DNA of 64,000 nt. Source: Phytophthora quininea. Lineage: Eukaryota; Oomycota; Peronosporomycetes; Peronosporales; Peronosporaceae. Each line of letters opens with the position of its first letter. Within the stretch, counting starts at the first letter, position 1. The notes below the pieces were generated by a model. The model did not search any database. It had not been told where the DNA came from and saw nothing but the letters and a program-made list of their open reading frames with translations. The stretch spans positions 1 to 64,000 of the forward strand of contig JAAVTG010000548.1 of NCBI GenBank assembly GCA_011947345.1, read 5' to 3'. Shown one piece after another: positions 1-11,484 of this stretch. Position numbers and translations under genes: made by a program.

Positions 1-21
1 CTTATTGACACAGTCGCGCAT

Positions 22-1165
22 TTGTCGGAGGCCCAACAGCAGGTACTCCTCAGCTCGGACCTCAACAGGAAGGGTGAAGGTGACAAGTTCATGAAAGAAT
101 TTCAAATTCCGGAGCCCGTCGTACGACAATGGCAGCAACAAATCAGAGAAGCGAGAGAAGAGAAACAAGGGGAGCAGTCACAGGACGTTGAATCAGATCA
201 CCAGTATTCGGACTCAAGCTACGAACCATCCAGTCAGGGATCTTTAAGAGCGATAGTTTCCAGACCTCCACTAACGAGAGCGGCCAAGGCCGACCATACA
301 CCGCGTCTGACGAAGCGAACGCATGAAGCCACTCCGGATGGACGTGAGAACATCAAAGGAGCAGTGGTTAATCCCCACAACCAGGCTGTTCCATTTAAGA
401 AGCGAGCCAGCGGAGGGCCTGCTTGCATAGTACAAGAGGAATGGACAGAGCCGACCACCCGGAACTTGCTGGACCAGTTTAACGAAGCCAAGTCACCGGA
501 TAAATCTCCCCAACTAAAACGGCGAGATGAGGCGTCCGACTGGACAGAGGTTTGGAATTCGGCAGCAGACACTTGGCGATCACGTTCACGTATACCATTT
601 CCGGATACTCAGGCCTCTACGGAGCGATGGATAACGGCGGCGAGGAATGAACCGATTCTGCTACTAGAGCTGCTTAGAGCGTTTGAAGAACCCTACCAAA
701 TTCTAGAACTCATTGACGACAAAGTCGTCCTAGCATGGACGGCAGAATGGAGAGATGAATGCTGGAAGGCATCGGTAAGTGAGTGGAGAAAACGGATGCC
801 TGACAGAAGCAGAGCTCGTCAGCTGGCGGGCTGGGAGGCTCGAGTGAGCAGAATGACGGATACCAAGCAACGCAGAGTCATAATGTCCACAGCGGAGGAA
901 TGGGAAGACTTGGAACGGGAACGACACAGCAACAATAGCCTATTGCGAATGTGCGCACCGGCCAGAGCGTATCGATTTAGGACAGCTTTTGTTATGCTCG
1001 CAGGTATATGCAGAGAAGATAGCGGTCCTAGTTGGGGAAGGGGTGACTGCCAAAGACACAGTAGTGGATCTTTTTCGCCGCCATTACCAGGCGCTCCATG
1101 CTCACAAAGACTTTAAGAAATGCGTTTTGCGTCGGATAATTCGATCCTGTGGAGAGCGGTAGATC
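22..1165 (+). pseudogene. LINE ORF1-like protein, frameshifted
   Basis: This is an open frame of about 320 codons rich in Glu, Gln, Arg and Ser. It has a hydrophilic, probably disordered first half and a Trp-rich, helical second half. Near 985 the reading moves to another frame, which continues as a helical, basic segment to about 1165. Its position directly upstream of the endonuclease/reverse transcriptase region makes it the ORF1 (nucleic-acid-binding, gag-like) protein of the LINE. No CCHC knuckle or RRM is evident, so the role rests on position only. The start is unknown because the element begins outside the window. Confidence 0.55.
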
Positions 1166-1231
1166 GATACCTAGCGGCTGCGATAGAGGTAGGAGATCCC
1201 CTTTCGCCAAGTCAATACTAAGGGCACCTCA

Positions 1232-2130
1232 ATGTCAACGATGCGAAAGAACTTAGCACCGCAAGTAGAGGGGCCAAGGGATGCATACTCACGGAGTGTC
1301 CAGGCAGCGGAGGCGACATATCGCACAGAGGAAGAAGAGGACATAAGACCAGCTTCGAAACGTGACGATTTCCGCATCATCTCGCAGAATTTGAGAGGTT
1401 TTCGGAAAGAGGACAGAGTAAATTGGTTGGAAGCGTGGCGCAATATCCCCCTTGACGAACGACCAGCGGCCATACTGCTGCAAGAGACGCACGTTCAAAA
1501 CGAGATGGAGCGAGACGAATTAACAAGAAGGTGGAAATGGTTGTGGGGAGATCCAGCAAACCAACAACCACTATCATATTGCAGTGTCGGACCTCATCGA
1601 TTAGGTGGGGTAGGCATTTTAATATTCCCCGAGTACAGGGGAGGCTGCAGCTGTGGAACGAAAACTTATGGACGGAGCGGGCTATAGGTATTCGACTGGA
1701 GGGCAAACAAATTTTAAACATCTACGCCCCGACCAGGAAGAAGCAACGCGAGGTCTTTTCAAAGAGCTGAGACGATGGAAGTTAGGACAAGCAAAACAAG
1801 TCATCTTAGCAGGCGATTTCAATTGTGTTGAACAACCACAACTGGATCGACTAGGAGGAGACAGAACGGATCGCACCGAAAGTACAGCCCTGTCTAGGCT
1901 GGTTCAAGAGGCCGATCTGATCGATGCTCGAGTCTGGATGGAGTCGGCCTTAGAGGACTTACATCTAGAAAATCACGAACACTTTACTTACTGGAGAGGG
2001 AATACGGCTAGTAGGATAGATCGGTTTTATGTCTCGGCGAGCGCCTGCATGAGCGTTTAATGGGTAGAGGTCCAATTACCTGCGCTAGAGTCTGACCATG
2101 ACGCCATTGTCCTGCATCTACGGAAGGATA
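1232..2130 (+). pseudogene. LINE ORF2 endonuclease (EEP) domain
   Basis: Recognisable exonuclease-endonuclease-phosphatase motifs occur in order. They are SQNLRGF near 1384, ILLQETH near 1476, LNIYAP near 1718, GDFNC near 1817, FTYWRG...SRIDRFYVS near 1984-2035 and SDHDAIVLHL near 2091. The Glu of QETH, the Asp/Asn of GDFN and the SDH triplet are the expected metal and catalytic residues. The domain nicks target DNA in target-primed reverse transcription. It is split over three frames and followed by a stop at 2058, so this copy cannot yield an intact enzyme. Confidence 0.85.
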
Positions 2131-2199
2131 ACAGCAGCTCGGTCAGGCGCAAAACTACTGCGGCGGTCTACCCTTTCAGAGGAGACCGAAGCGGAAGAC

Positions 2200-4037
2200 T
2201 GGCGAAGGAGTTAGCAGACAAACTGGCCCAGGAGAGCCCACAAAGCGGAACTTCGGAAGAGGCATGGGACGCCTTCATTCAGCGGTGCAAGAGGGCGATT
2301 AAACAGATCAAGAGGAGAGAAAACGAAGAAGACATCGCTCTGCCACTGCGGCCGCAAAAGTAATCAGAGAGCGAGCTCAATCCCGGCAGCAACTCCTGCA
2401 AGGGCTGATCGAAGAACTTAGACAACGTAATCTCAGCAGGATCGGTGCCCGGTTGGAGCGAACACCAGAACAAGTGAGATGGCTGTTTAAGCGAACGGCA
2501 GTGTGGGAGCGGGATCAGTCAGTGACGTCAATCCTGCCGCCGCCAGAAATGAATTTTGGCGCAGACCTCCCGATTCCGGAGCGCTTTTCGAGAGTATGGG
2601 GACAAATAATGAGTAAAAGCCACAGCTCAACGCCAGCCAAGGACATGAAAGCCGCCATCAAGAAATTCGTACAGACACCAGTTCACTGGAAAGTCACACG
2701 GCGGGATAACCAGCAACTACTGGCAGCAGTCACGGAGGGGGACATCCAAGCAGCAATAAAAGGACTCGAGCGGCACAAGGTCAGTGGAGAGGACGGTTTG
2801 AATAATGACTTCTACAAAGATCTACCTGAGATGCTAATTCCTCAACTAACAGAAGTCTGCAATGGACTTTTGAAAGGAAAACAGCCGCCGCCATCCTTTT
2901 TAAAGGCGATCGTCGTTCCTGTACGGAAAAAGGGGACTCCACCAACGCACTCGACTACCGACCTATCTCGCTACTACAAACGAGTTACAAACTGTTTGCA
3001 AAAGTATTAGCTACGAGACTCCAGCGATTCCTGGGCAAACTCATTGGGGACACGCAGCAAGGCTTCGTGCACGGGAGACAGATGAATAAATCCATTACAA
3101 TGATGATGGCGCAGCTGGAAACGGCCATTCACGACGACCTCACGGGGGCGGAGGAGCGCGGGCATTTTGCTATTGGATTTTGCTAAAGCGTACGATACGG
3201 TGGATAGAAACTTTCTGTTGGCGGTGTTGGAACTGTACGACTTCGATCCGGAATCTGTAGATCTCATAAGAAACTTGCATGCCGGCACAACTGCGCAATT
3301 TCTGGTAAACGGGAACTCTCGAAGCCGCTACATGTCCGATCCGGGATCCGACAAGGATGCCCTTTGGCTCCCCTACTCTTCCTCCTGGCGGTCGAGGTCT
3401 TGGCCCTAGCATTAGGACAAGACGTGGAACTCTCGGGACAACCGGTACCAGGCGCAAAGGAGCTTTAGAACACAAGTTTTCGGCATTTGTAGATGATTCC
3501 ACACTGTTTTTAAGACGAAGCAGCCAATTACCGAGAGCACTCAGCACCGTCCAAGAGTTTGGCAAATTATCAGGATTGCAAGTCCAACCCGCGAAAAGTA
3601 AGTACATCTTTCTCAACAAGGCCGTCGCTCAGAAAACATGGCACGGAATACCAGTCCTGGAACTAGGCGCAACAGTACGGTATCTCGGCTGCCACATTGG
3701 GTTCGCAGACCTCACGAAGATCAATTGGGCTTTGAGGGTACGAAGCATTATGAGACGCATGCTAACAGCAGAACGGGTAGCGACGTCAGTGCTAGAACGG
3801 GTGGACCTATTCAACGCTATTGTTCTCCCAGGGATTATTTTTACTGCGAAAATATTCCCGCCGGACCTACCAACGAAAACTAAGTTGGTAAATATGCAGA
3901 AGCAATTCTTGTGGAGACGGCAACTAATTGACGATCCCAGCCGACACAAGATGTCGCCGGAATTGATTTACACACCGCGACAAGCTGGCGGTTTGGGATT
4001 AGCAGCAATCCCAGTGGCTATTCAGGTACAAAAGTAA
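2200..4037 (+). pseudogene. LINE ORF2 reverse transcriptase domain
   Basis: RT blocks are visible in sequence. KAIVVPVRKKG near 2904 is followed in another frame by DYRPISLL near 2956, then TQQGFVHGRQ near 3052, [13 protein letters not shown] near 3170, [10 protein letters not shown] near 3350, and the catalytic box FVDDSTLF near 3486 (the YxDD motif with Phe for Tyr). The region ends with the GGLGL-type motif near 3988. At least three frame changes interrupt it. It would copy the LINE RNA at the nicked target site, but this copy is dead unless the breaks are sequencing errors. Confidence 0.88.
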
Positions 4038-4561
4038 AAACAACCACGATGTGGCTTATAGCTAAGAGGGACTCGTACAAACAAGCGTAGTTGTATTGGG
4101 TTGGGATTAGCAGCCCAGCGGCAAACAGCGAACCGTGGATTTCACCGAGATCCACAACACGCAAACGAGTTCCGCGGGACTGGTCGCAGAAGCACAAAGC
4201 CTTTGTGGTGTATATGGGTCCTCTTTTGGCGCCTTCAGAGAGCGAACAAAACACTCGAAGGCACCTGGCAGGCACCATTCTTCCTAAACTAGCTACTCAA
4301 GCGAGTAGCAAGACGGAAAACCTCACATACGTCCCTCCAAAGGGAAACCATAACAGTACGGGCGAATTTGGACGAGATGCATGCCCCACCTGCCCCACCA
4401 CGGGAAATCGTAGCGTTTTGGGGGAGTTTTTCGTGGGCGGATAATGAATGGATCCCAGATGTGAAATCACCGACGTTGTCACGGCAGAAGTTTTGTGGTA
4501 TTGAGGTATCATCAATTAGCGCGTGCAACATAGTACGCACGAAGCGTGACGAGTACACAGT

Positions 4562-5798
4562 GTGTGCTCCCCCATAAGATCTGGCGCCAAAAGTCATACC
4601 ATCGCCAAAATTCAGCGATGGCTTATAGCAATTCTCTACAGCTCACCACGTCTCAAAGTGGGAGAGCGACTGGGAGATCCACCACCCTTAGCACTGCGTT
4701 CGCCTCCTAAGCTACGTCTTTCGTATACCTGGACAGTAGCGAAACAGGGAGAAATCCGGGGCACATCAAAGAATAGCAAGGCAGAGATCATGCTAACGCA
4801 ACGGGACAACGGTATACAATGGCAGGTTCTATACCAGAACGGTGCTAAAAGGATGTCAAGAAGTTGGAGAAGCACAACGGGGAATCGTCTTCCACGCCCA
4901 TCCGCTGCTGCACGACTTCCCGTGGATTGTCAGCCCAGCCATAAGAAACAGAAACATAATGCGGTCGCTGAAGAAGGCGTTAAAGCGGAGAGTCACGCAG
5001 GAGTTGACGAAAGATCTGCAATCAACAATACTGAAGCTGAAGTCGAAAATGACAATAAACCCAAAAACAAAAGGGTTATTAAGGCAGACACCAAAGCAAG
5101 TGTGGGCACATCGAAATATGCTGATGGACTACCAAGTGTGGGTGACTTACCGACTAGCTGTCCAGCAGCTGAATTTATATTATAAGGGTTTCCAACGCGA
5201 GGGTGGATGCCCAATGGGAGAGGATTGCCCAGTAAGCAAGATCTCAATCACGCACATAGTGTTCGAGTGTATTCGAGCCCAAGACTTCTGGAGGAAGCTG
5301 GTACAACATTGGACTGGAGCGGAGGTCTCAACCGAAAAGATGAAGGCATACACAACGTATATCATAGGACGGGAATCACCTCCAGTCAGCAACCAGTTCA
5401 GGCAGAGGATGGTCGAATGGTACGGCCATTGGAGCCCGGAATACGAAGACGCAGCCCAGCGGATTTGGTGGGCTATGTGCAGCATTGGATACACTCTTTT
5501 GTGGCAGATTAGAAACAGAACCGTACACGAAGACCAACACTGGACACGAGAGCACCAGCTACAATATATGTGGCAACTTGGCATGCGTCAGCTACAAGCA
5601 GTAGCCACAAGAGAAAGAAGAAGACAGCAATCGAGACTGCAGGGCATTCGACTCCAAATTAGTGTTAAATGCTTGAAGCGTATGACAGGGGACGGAGATC
5701 CAACAGGTAACCAGTCCCCTCCGCCAGCACGGTGGCTTCAGCAGAAGGAGCCGTCATTGGTCAAGCGGCTACGGTCGTACAAGGAGGCTATTAACTAA
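4562..5798 (+). pseudogene. LINE ORF2 C-terminal Cys/His domain
   Basis: An open frame from 4842 to 5798 encodes about 318 residues. A cluster C-x5-C...H-x4-C near 5207-5271 matches the zinc-binding 3' region found after LINE reverse transcriptases. It is followed by a Trp- and Arg-rich tail. The segment before it (4100-4840) is coding-like but broken, and a short motif from the RT end (3988-4010) recurs near 4099, suggesting a small internal rearrangement. The frame ends at a TAA shortly before the element boundary. Confidence 0.65.
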
Positions 5799-5829
5799 GA
5801 AAGCTCAATAGACTACCTTACTACTACTA

Positions 5830-6015
5830 TGTAATTGCAGCAACAGCTCTTTCACAATAAATTTCAGAGCTTCTCCGGGCACGGCACGGCCTTGTCCAGA
5901 TGCGACGTTATCGCCATGACGACCTTGTCGTGGTGGTCGACGGCAGAAAAGTGAAGCAGCACGACGTCCACGAAGACGAAGTGGTCAACTTGCGCTGTGA
6001 AACTGCCGGATTTGT
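5830..6015. repeat. Dispersed 0.19-kb repeat, copy 1
   Basis: The stretch beginning TGTAATTGCAGCAACAGC is repeated with few changes at 56782-56966 and 63400-63584. The first 161 bp align without an obvious gap, and similarity continues less tightly to GGATTTGT. Here it lies directly after the LINE; in the other places it forms the tail of each ankyrin/esterase unit. The minus strand has an open frame through it that ends in a stop at its left side, so it may be an exon fragment of an unrecognised repeated gene. Confidence 0.85.
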
Positions 6016-6600
6016 TGGGGCGCAGCCCCCTTATAATTATGTCTTTTACCACTTGCATTACCCTTTTTACAGTATGTGTTTTGAGAATCGGTTAGGGTAT
6101 AATTTATAATATCCTGGGGGAAAAATTGTGGTTTTTACTTTTGTTGAATGACTCCCCACCAGAGGCGGTCAGAATAGAAGAAGGAATATATTCGAAAGTT
6201 TAGGTGGATCTCCTGGATAGAAAGTGTTAACCGTCATAAAAAGAGGATCCGTTTTTAGCACAACCGGGAGGGAGAGCTATATATGGCGGGATGGCGGATT
6301 ATGCTATTACGCTACGGTTTCCACCCGAATTATTTGGTTGTGTGGCCACCACACCAACTTCTCCACTCTGGGTAATCAACTCGCCTCCCCTGATTTAGCT
6401 CCAAACTCCCCGTTTAACGTGCACTTTGCCTGCGAGATTCTATTCCGAAAAATACATCAGAGTGAGCCGCCAGTCGTAAAAGGTCTGGCAAAAGTACTGG
6501 ATCGTGTACTGACACAAGGTTCCTGTCAAGTTGAAGCGCTAGGCAGTCTGCGCTCGAATGCCATTGACCCGAAGCTCATTTGGCCCGAGCTCTCATTATC
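6016..6600. other. Intergenic, no gene recognised
   Basis: A short GC-rich inverted repeat (GGGGCGCAGCCCC) occurs near 6018-6031, followed by AT-rich sequence. No convincing coding sequence was seen before about 6600. Confidence 0.5.
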
Positions 6601-6649
6601 GCTTTTGAAGCGTCGAGCACAAGCCAGCCCAAGCAGCTCAAGTCACCCC

Positions 6650-7349
6650 AGCTCTTTGCGCACGCCGAACGTGCGCTCTCCACCTGTCCTACTACTGCCT
6701 CCGTCATGGACATCATCTACAGTCTACGCAGCGCGGTTCTGCAGCAGCGAGGAGGAAGTGACCAACTTCTTCACGCGCGTGGAGGATCTGCGAGACTTCG
6801 TCTCTGCTCGGGAGCCACCCGCCGGCGTCAACATCACCGTAAAGATGTGCTGCTTTGTCGCTGAACGGTTGAGCGCCGACAATGGCAGTCGTGTCACGCT
6901 CGTGAACTCCACCGCCCACGGGTGTTCGATAACATCCGTGAAGACCTTACGGAGCTGAATGCGATCAATCGCAAGCCCTTCATCGCCCAAATAACCGTTT
7001 GGGATGCCAAAAGAAGATCGGTTCGCCGAAAGCGATGCGCATCCAATTCCGCCCCGGCGCGGTGTACGAGTTTCGGCAAGTCCACGGAGTGGGCTTCTAC
7101 TCGGACATCCCGAAAGGGAGCGTTCAACTCGAGGACAGCGGAATCCCGAGGGTCGTGGAGACGTCACCTCCACTGCTGAAGCGCAAGGCAGAGCGCTCTA
7201 CTGCAAACCGCCAGCCCAAAGCGAGAGCCCTCCAGCTACGGGATGGAGACGACGAGCACAAGACGAATGAGGGTAGCGTGAGCACGAATGCTCCACGCAC
7301 GAGAAGCGCAAGCACGAGTGTAGCTCGCGGTGCATCGGGATCGCAATAG
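6650..7349 (+). pseudogene. Possible OB-fold protein, distant relative of gene X
   Basis: The reading runs through three successive frames, changing near 6925 and 7015 as two single-base losses would. The translation contains VEDLRDF, then a strand-rich stretch with TVKM...RVTLVN, a segment starting FDNIREDLTE, then ITVWDAK and MRIQFRPGAVYEF. This alternation of beta strands ending in a VW-D turn resembles RPA-type OB folds. Anchor residues (VEDL, KM/RMK, RV-L, T-x-WD) line up with the spliced gene at 22601-23285. The C-terminus is basic and low in complexity. OB-fold assignment and the link to gene X are by eye and tentative; a profile search would decide. Confidence 0.4.
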
Positions 7350-7620
7350 TCCGCAGTGGATCGACGAGACAAGGGAGCGGCATTCACGCATAGTTCAGTG
7401 TTGCTGGTAGTACTAGCGCTAGGAAGGAGGAGTACTCTGCAAGTGTGCATAGTTTAATTCGGAGCCGCGCGGTACATTCAATGGATGGAGAGAAAAATGT
7501 AGTCGTTTTTTGGTGCTACTTGACGTTCGTGTTCATCTCAGCACCTCGCTGGGTAGTGGAAACCAAATCCGTGCGCACGATGCGCTAGTAGATAGTATTT
7601 TTCGAAGCAATGACAAACTC
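7340..7620. repeat. Diverged low-copy repeat, copy 1
   Basis: Segments such as TCCGCAGTGGATCGAC, CATTCA.GCATAG and CAGCACCT...GATGCGCTAGTAGAT recur in the same order, with substitutions and gaps, at 9390-9860. This points to an old duplicated non-coding sequence now separated by the LTR-like material at 7740-9330. Confidence 0.5.
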
Positions 7621-7739
7621 TTAGCTTGAAACCGGCACGGATTCGGTGAATGCTGGCAAGAAGTGCAAGGTTGGTTGAGGCTGATGGCGCGGCACGTTAT
7701 AGCCCGCAGTGGGTCGACAAACCGCAGATGTGTTAGGTT

Positions 7740-9330
7740 GATTTGGATGTGTGGCGAAGCTCGGTGAAAAACTTGCGCCCAGGGGTGTACAGTGGCGCGA
7801 CCCGAATGAACTGGTCTGCGGGGTAGCGGTTCCAGAAGGCCCTTGCGCAACCTGGAACCGTTGGCGTGTACCTTGTGTGCAATCCCTAAGGGTTCGAATC
7901 GCTGGACTCGACGACCAGGGAGGACACCTGCTCAGGATACAGGTAACGGGTAGGTTAATACTGCGGTTCGGGAGTTCCCCTAACGCGCTTGCTATAGAGA
8001 GCGGGTTAGAAGAGTTAGAAGGTAGCTTGTGGTCGCACTCCAGGACCACACAGCCAAACCTTGTACAAGATAACAATTAACAATATAGAGTTCGATACCG
8101 ATATGCAGCCACCACTTATTCTTTTGGACCCTCGGGTGGTGGGTCCTCGTCCAGGATCGATGGGGCGTATGCGGTTTGGGACACCTGGAAGGTCTCGAAC
8201 ACCCCGACGTTCGCGCACCAGCTCCTCGTGGAGCAACAGATACAGCACTCGGTTACAAAGCCTAGGTCAGTCGATTCACAACGCAGTTAGTGTCAACGCC
8301 CTGGTGGTCACTGCTATCCAGCCACACAAGACGGTCAGGTCAATATAAAATGGGTGACACCCGGATGTACCGACGGCCCAACTAGAATATGGAATGGGTC
8401 GGGGTCAGTCCAGGAGCGGCACGCCCTAGAACTCCCCTTCCCAACTGGACTTGAACACGGGGGAGTTCCACGCGAGGCTAGTCCCTAAGCCAAGGTGCCC
8501 TTAACGCCCAATGCGGCCTCCGCTTCCTCGGAGCACTTGAGCACTTGGGGGAAATCGAACTCTGTTAAAATCTCATACAAACTAGCTATGCAATACTAAG
8601 TACGAATCTTGAACAATCTTCTGACAATATCTTGACTTGAATATGGACGGCGTAAGTGACTTGGTCCGACTATGGAGTAATCACTGGGTGCGCAATCCTG
8701 GAGCATCTCCATTGCTCAATGGGGTCAAGTTTCCCAAACGGGGTGACCTCTCGCAACTTCAACTCCAGGTGCTCCACATCACTCGCACTGGGGATTGATT
8801 CTTCACCTGATGTTTGTAAAGGGACTTCCACAACCTCATACATCCAGAATCACGGTTCAGGGATTGGTCATCCTGGAACGCCAATCTGCGTCCAGGATAC
8901 CGAATCCGGTTCCAGAGTCCTAGCGTATCGGGAAATCCACTTCCATCGAGCGTAGCAACTTCTTGGAAACGTAGTGTGTTGTGTAACACGTGCTTTGTTG
9001 GGGGAGAGACTAGGTCTTGGGAGCCATTAGCGTCACACTCATCGTGCGCTTTGGGGCCAAGGCTACACAAGTCACAGAGGGGATACGTTCCCTCAATGTG
9101 ATTTCCGCCCACTCTTGGACACTTGCTGACGGACGAGGTGCGGCTTCGGACCGAGCCTCCAGTGCGTTTCGGGATTTACATACTCCCGACGCAGGCTTCC
9201 GGAACCTAGGGACCATCCTTGGTAGGACTCCCGCCACAGCCTTGTCCCAACTGGTCGCACGTCTCCACAACCACTCATCCACTAAGTTAAAATCCAACCA
9301 ATCACAACGCGGGGATTGCTACCCATAGAA
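7740..9330. mobile_element. Probable LTR-retrotransposon debris
   Basis: This GC-rich stretch has no sustained coding frame and interrupts a diverged flanking repeat pair. It contains several short inverted and near-repeated motifs (for example CGTCCAGGAT near 8150 and 8890) of the sort seen in oomycete LTR and untranslated regions. I could not define two LTRs, a primer-binding site or a polymerase domain, so the class is a guess based on texture and position. Confidence 0.3.
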
Positions 9331-9389
9331 AATCCAAATCAGCATCACCACAGATGCCGCAAGGTGCCTCAAATGGAAGTGAACACGGT

Positions 9390-9860
9390 CGTTTTGCGTT
9401 GAAGGTTGACGTTCTCTGCAGTGTTCATCCCAGCACTTTTTCGCGCAGTGGATACCAAATCCGTTCGTGCGATGCGCTAGTAGATATTCTCTTTCTAAGC
9501 GAACGAATGCCGAGCTCTTAAATTCGGCATGCTTTGACTGAGGCGGGCACAAATGATGGCAGGAATACCAAATATGATTAAGACCGATGTCGCGGCGGTA
9601 TGCTAGAGTCCGCGGAGGGTCAACGTTATGAGGAGTGATCATTCACACGCAGGTCAGTACTGCTGATAGGATTAGCGATAAGAAGGAAGAGTATATTGCA
9701 GGCAGACTGGCGCAATGCATTCATTGGAAACGAATCCGTAGCTTTGCATAGCTACTAAATATTCTCATCTCAGCACCTTGTCGGCTGGACGCCACATCTG
9801 TTTGTGTGATGCGCTAGTAGATCCGTTTGTTTGATGCGCAAGTAGATGGTATTCTTCGAG
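9390..9860. repeat. Diverged low-copy repeat, further copies
   Basis: Two tandem partial copies of the 7340-7620 sequence. The marker GATGCGCTAGTAGAT appears at about 9472 and 9808, with a decayed third form (GATGCGCAAGTAGAT) near 9833. The right edge abuts the SET-domain gene. Confidence 0.5.
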
Positions 9861-10973
9861 GCGATCACCAGAACTTCAGTCTCTCCGCATTTATTAAGAA
9901 GCGCGCCGAGGTCGTGATGGCAGCAATGCAGCGATGTCAGTCTACCCTCGATCGCTTTATCTACAGCGGCAGCGAAGCCTCACGATTTACCACCGCGCGC
10001 TTCAATTCGACCCCTGTAAGCGTACATGGTGATGCATATATATATATACCGAAGAAGTGTCTAACGCATGTCCAGTTGTTTGAAGATCGAAGTGTGCTAC
10101 AAGCTATGGTTGAGTATGAGCATGTCGACCAGAACGTATTTCGTTACAGACCAAGACGCGTACTTCGGGAGGTAGGCTGTCGAAATGGGTGCTATGGCGA
10201 GGCTAACAAGTGGTGGTGTTTGCAGGATGAGGTGCCATACTGCCGTTGCTCTGCTAGTTCGCCTCCAGACGTTCGTTGCGGCGCCAACTGCGAGAATCGA
10301 CTGGTACGTTATGTGCGAGTGCTAACATGGCAGCAGTGACTGACGCTGGTTATGGTCTGAAGATGCAAGTAGAATGTGTTAAAGGCAAGTGCTGGACGGG
10401 AGGCCGCTGCAGCAACTAGACCATGCAGGACGGAGTTGGCGTCGTAATACAAGTAAGGAGGGTTCCTGAGAAGGGTATGTCATTGTTTGCCAACCAGCAT
10501 GTAGCACATCTGTCAGAACACGGGCGAAGTTATCCGACGAACGAGTTATCGCCGTCGAGCGAAGATGGGTGCTCTCTCTATCCAACAGCAGCAGATACTA
10601 GAGACAAAGCTGAAGCTGTTGGTTTATCAAGCAGGAACTAAGTGCAGCGAGCCATTACTACGGCATGGCGGTCTCTAGTTGCGAAGTGGTTGACGCGCGG
10701 GACTATGGCTGTCTGGCCAGGTTCGCAAACCATAGCTGCAGCCCAAACAGCATTGTAGAGCGCTGGGAGGTCAATGGTGAGACCTGCCTCGGCATTTTCG
10801 CGAAGGAGCATATTGGGGATGACCACGAGATTACCATAGATTATGGTAGCGGGAACTCGTCTCTCGACGTAAGCCGCTTTGCCTTTTCGTACGCTAGCCT
10901 ATTAACAGTCATACCATGTCTACTGGACGCAGAGTAGGAAAAGGTGCAGCTGCAAAGCTCTTGCGTGTCGAGG
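9827..10973 (+). pseudogene. SET-domain protein methyltransferase, broken
   Basis: The pieces follow the order of a histone-lysine methyltransferase. There is a Cys-rich AWS-like segment (PYCRCSASS...CGANCENRL, about 10227-10300), a SET start (VRRVPEKGMSLFANQHV, about 10450-10503), the SET core with RFANHSCSPNS and ITIDYG (about 10719-10845), and a post-SET motif C-x-C-x4-CRGYL near 10942-10970. The NHS and the Tyr of DYG are the cofactor and catalytic motifs of SET enzymes. Stops near 10337 and 10420 and frame changes separate the blocks, and the middle of the SET fold is not readable, so this is a pseudogene unless undetected introns explain the gaps. It lies about 0.5 kb upstream of a Helitron on the same strand and could be cargo or a neighbour. 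Confidence 0.7.
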
Positions 10974-11048
10974 CTACCTGTAGTACGGCAATCGGCTGCC
11001 AGTCTAGTTGCTTGCCGTCGTGTAGCGTAGGTATCTAAATATATCAAT

Positions 11049-11484
11049 GTGGTTGCAGCACAGCCGAAGAAATTTGGCGTTGACGCAAGAAACTTACTCC
11101 AAGATGCGGCTTCGTCGAAGAAGATGAAGGCTTCTCTGGAATTCTCAGCCCCTAGCGACATTCGCAGCACAAAAGAGCAGCCGTACCGAGCATCGGTGTG
11201 CGTGGTGTGCAAACGCTTGACTGCAAATCATGACTACAAATACTGTGCTAGCACAACCATGAGAGATCGCACTGTGTGATGCCGTGCAAACGAATCACAG
11301 CTGATGATTGTGTTCCAGTCGAGGAAGCTCTGCGGGTGTTAATGAAGTCCAAAAATGCCTGCATGAAGCCATTGAAAGTAATGTTGGTGATGCACTCACG
11401 ATGCGCGCTGTCGTTTGAGGTGAGCACTCGTTCAACAATCAAAACTGCTAGCATCGACAAAGAGAGAAACAAACTTGTGATGTA
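11049..11484 (+). other. Coding-like stretch upstream of the plus-strand Helitron
   Basis: A short frame with the pair C-x2-C near 11200 is followed by Ala/Glu-rich peptide in another frame up to about 11415. A GTGAGC donor near 11418 and a TTGCAG acceptor near 11490 would remove about 70 bp and lead into the Helitron frame, so this may be a 5' exon. The evidence is thin. Confidence 0.25.

Larger units (their letters stand above)
1..5829 (+). mobile_element. Decayed LINE (non-LTR retrotransposon)
   Basis: A single plus-strand element reads in the order ORF1-like protein, apurinic-type endonuclease, reverse transcriptase and a cysteine/histidine 3' domain, which is the layout of endonuclease-encoding LINEs. 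Every domain is split by frameshifts, so this copy is not autonomous. The 5' end lies beyond the window. The 3' end is placed just before the dispersed repeat at 5830, because no clear poly-A tail or target duplication is visible. Confidence 0.85.

Noticed and set aside
7860..7920. GGGTTCGAATCGC resembling a tRNA T-loop
   Set aside because: No cloverleaf could be drawn around it.
8435..8510. tRNA-like stretch on the minus strand with a T-arm-like GTGTTCAAGTCC
   Set aside because: The acceptor stem and anticodon arm could not be paired, and the sequence lies inside LTR-like debris.
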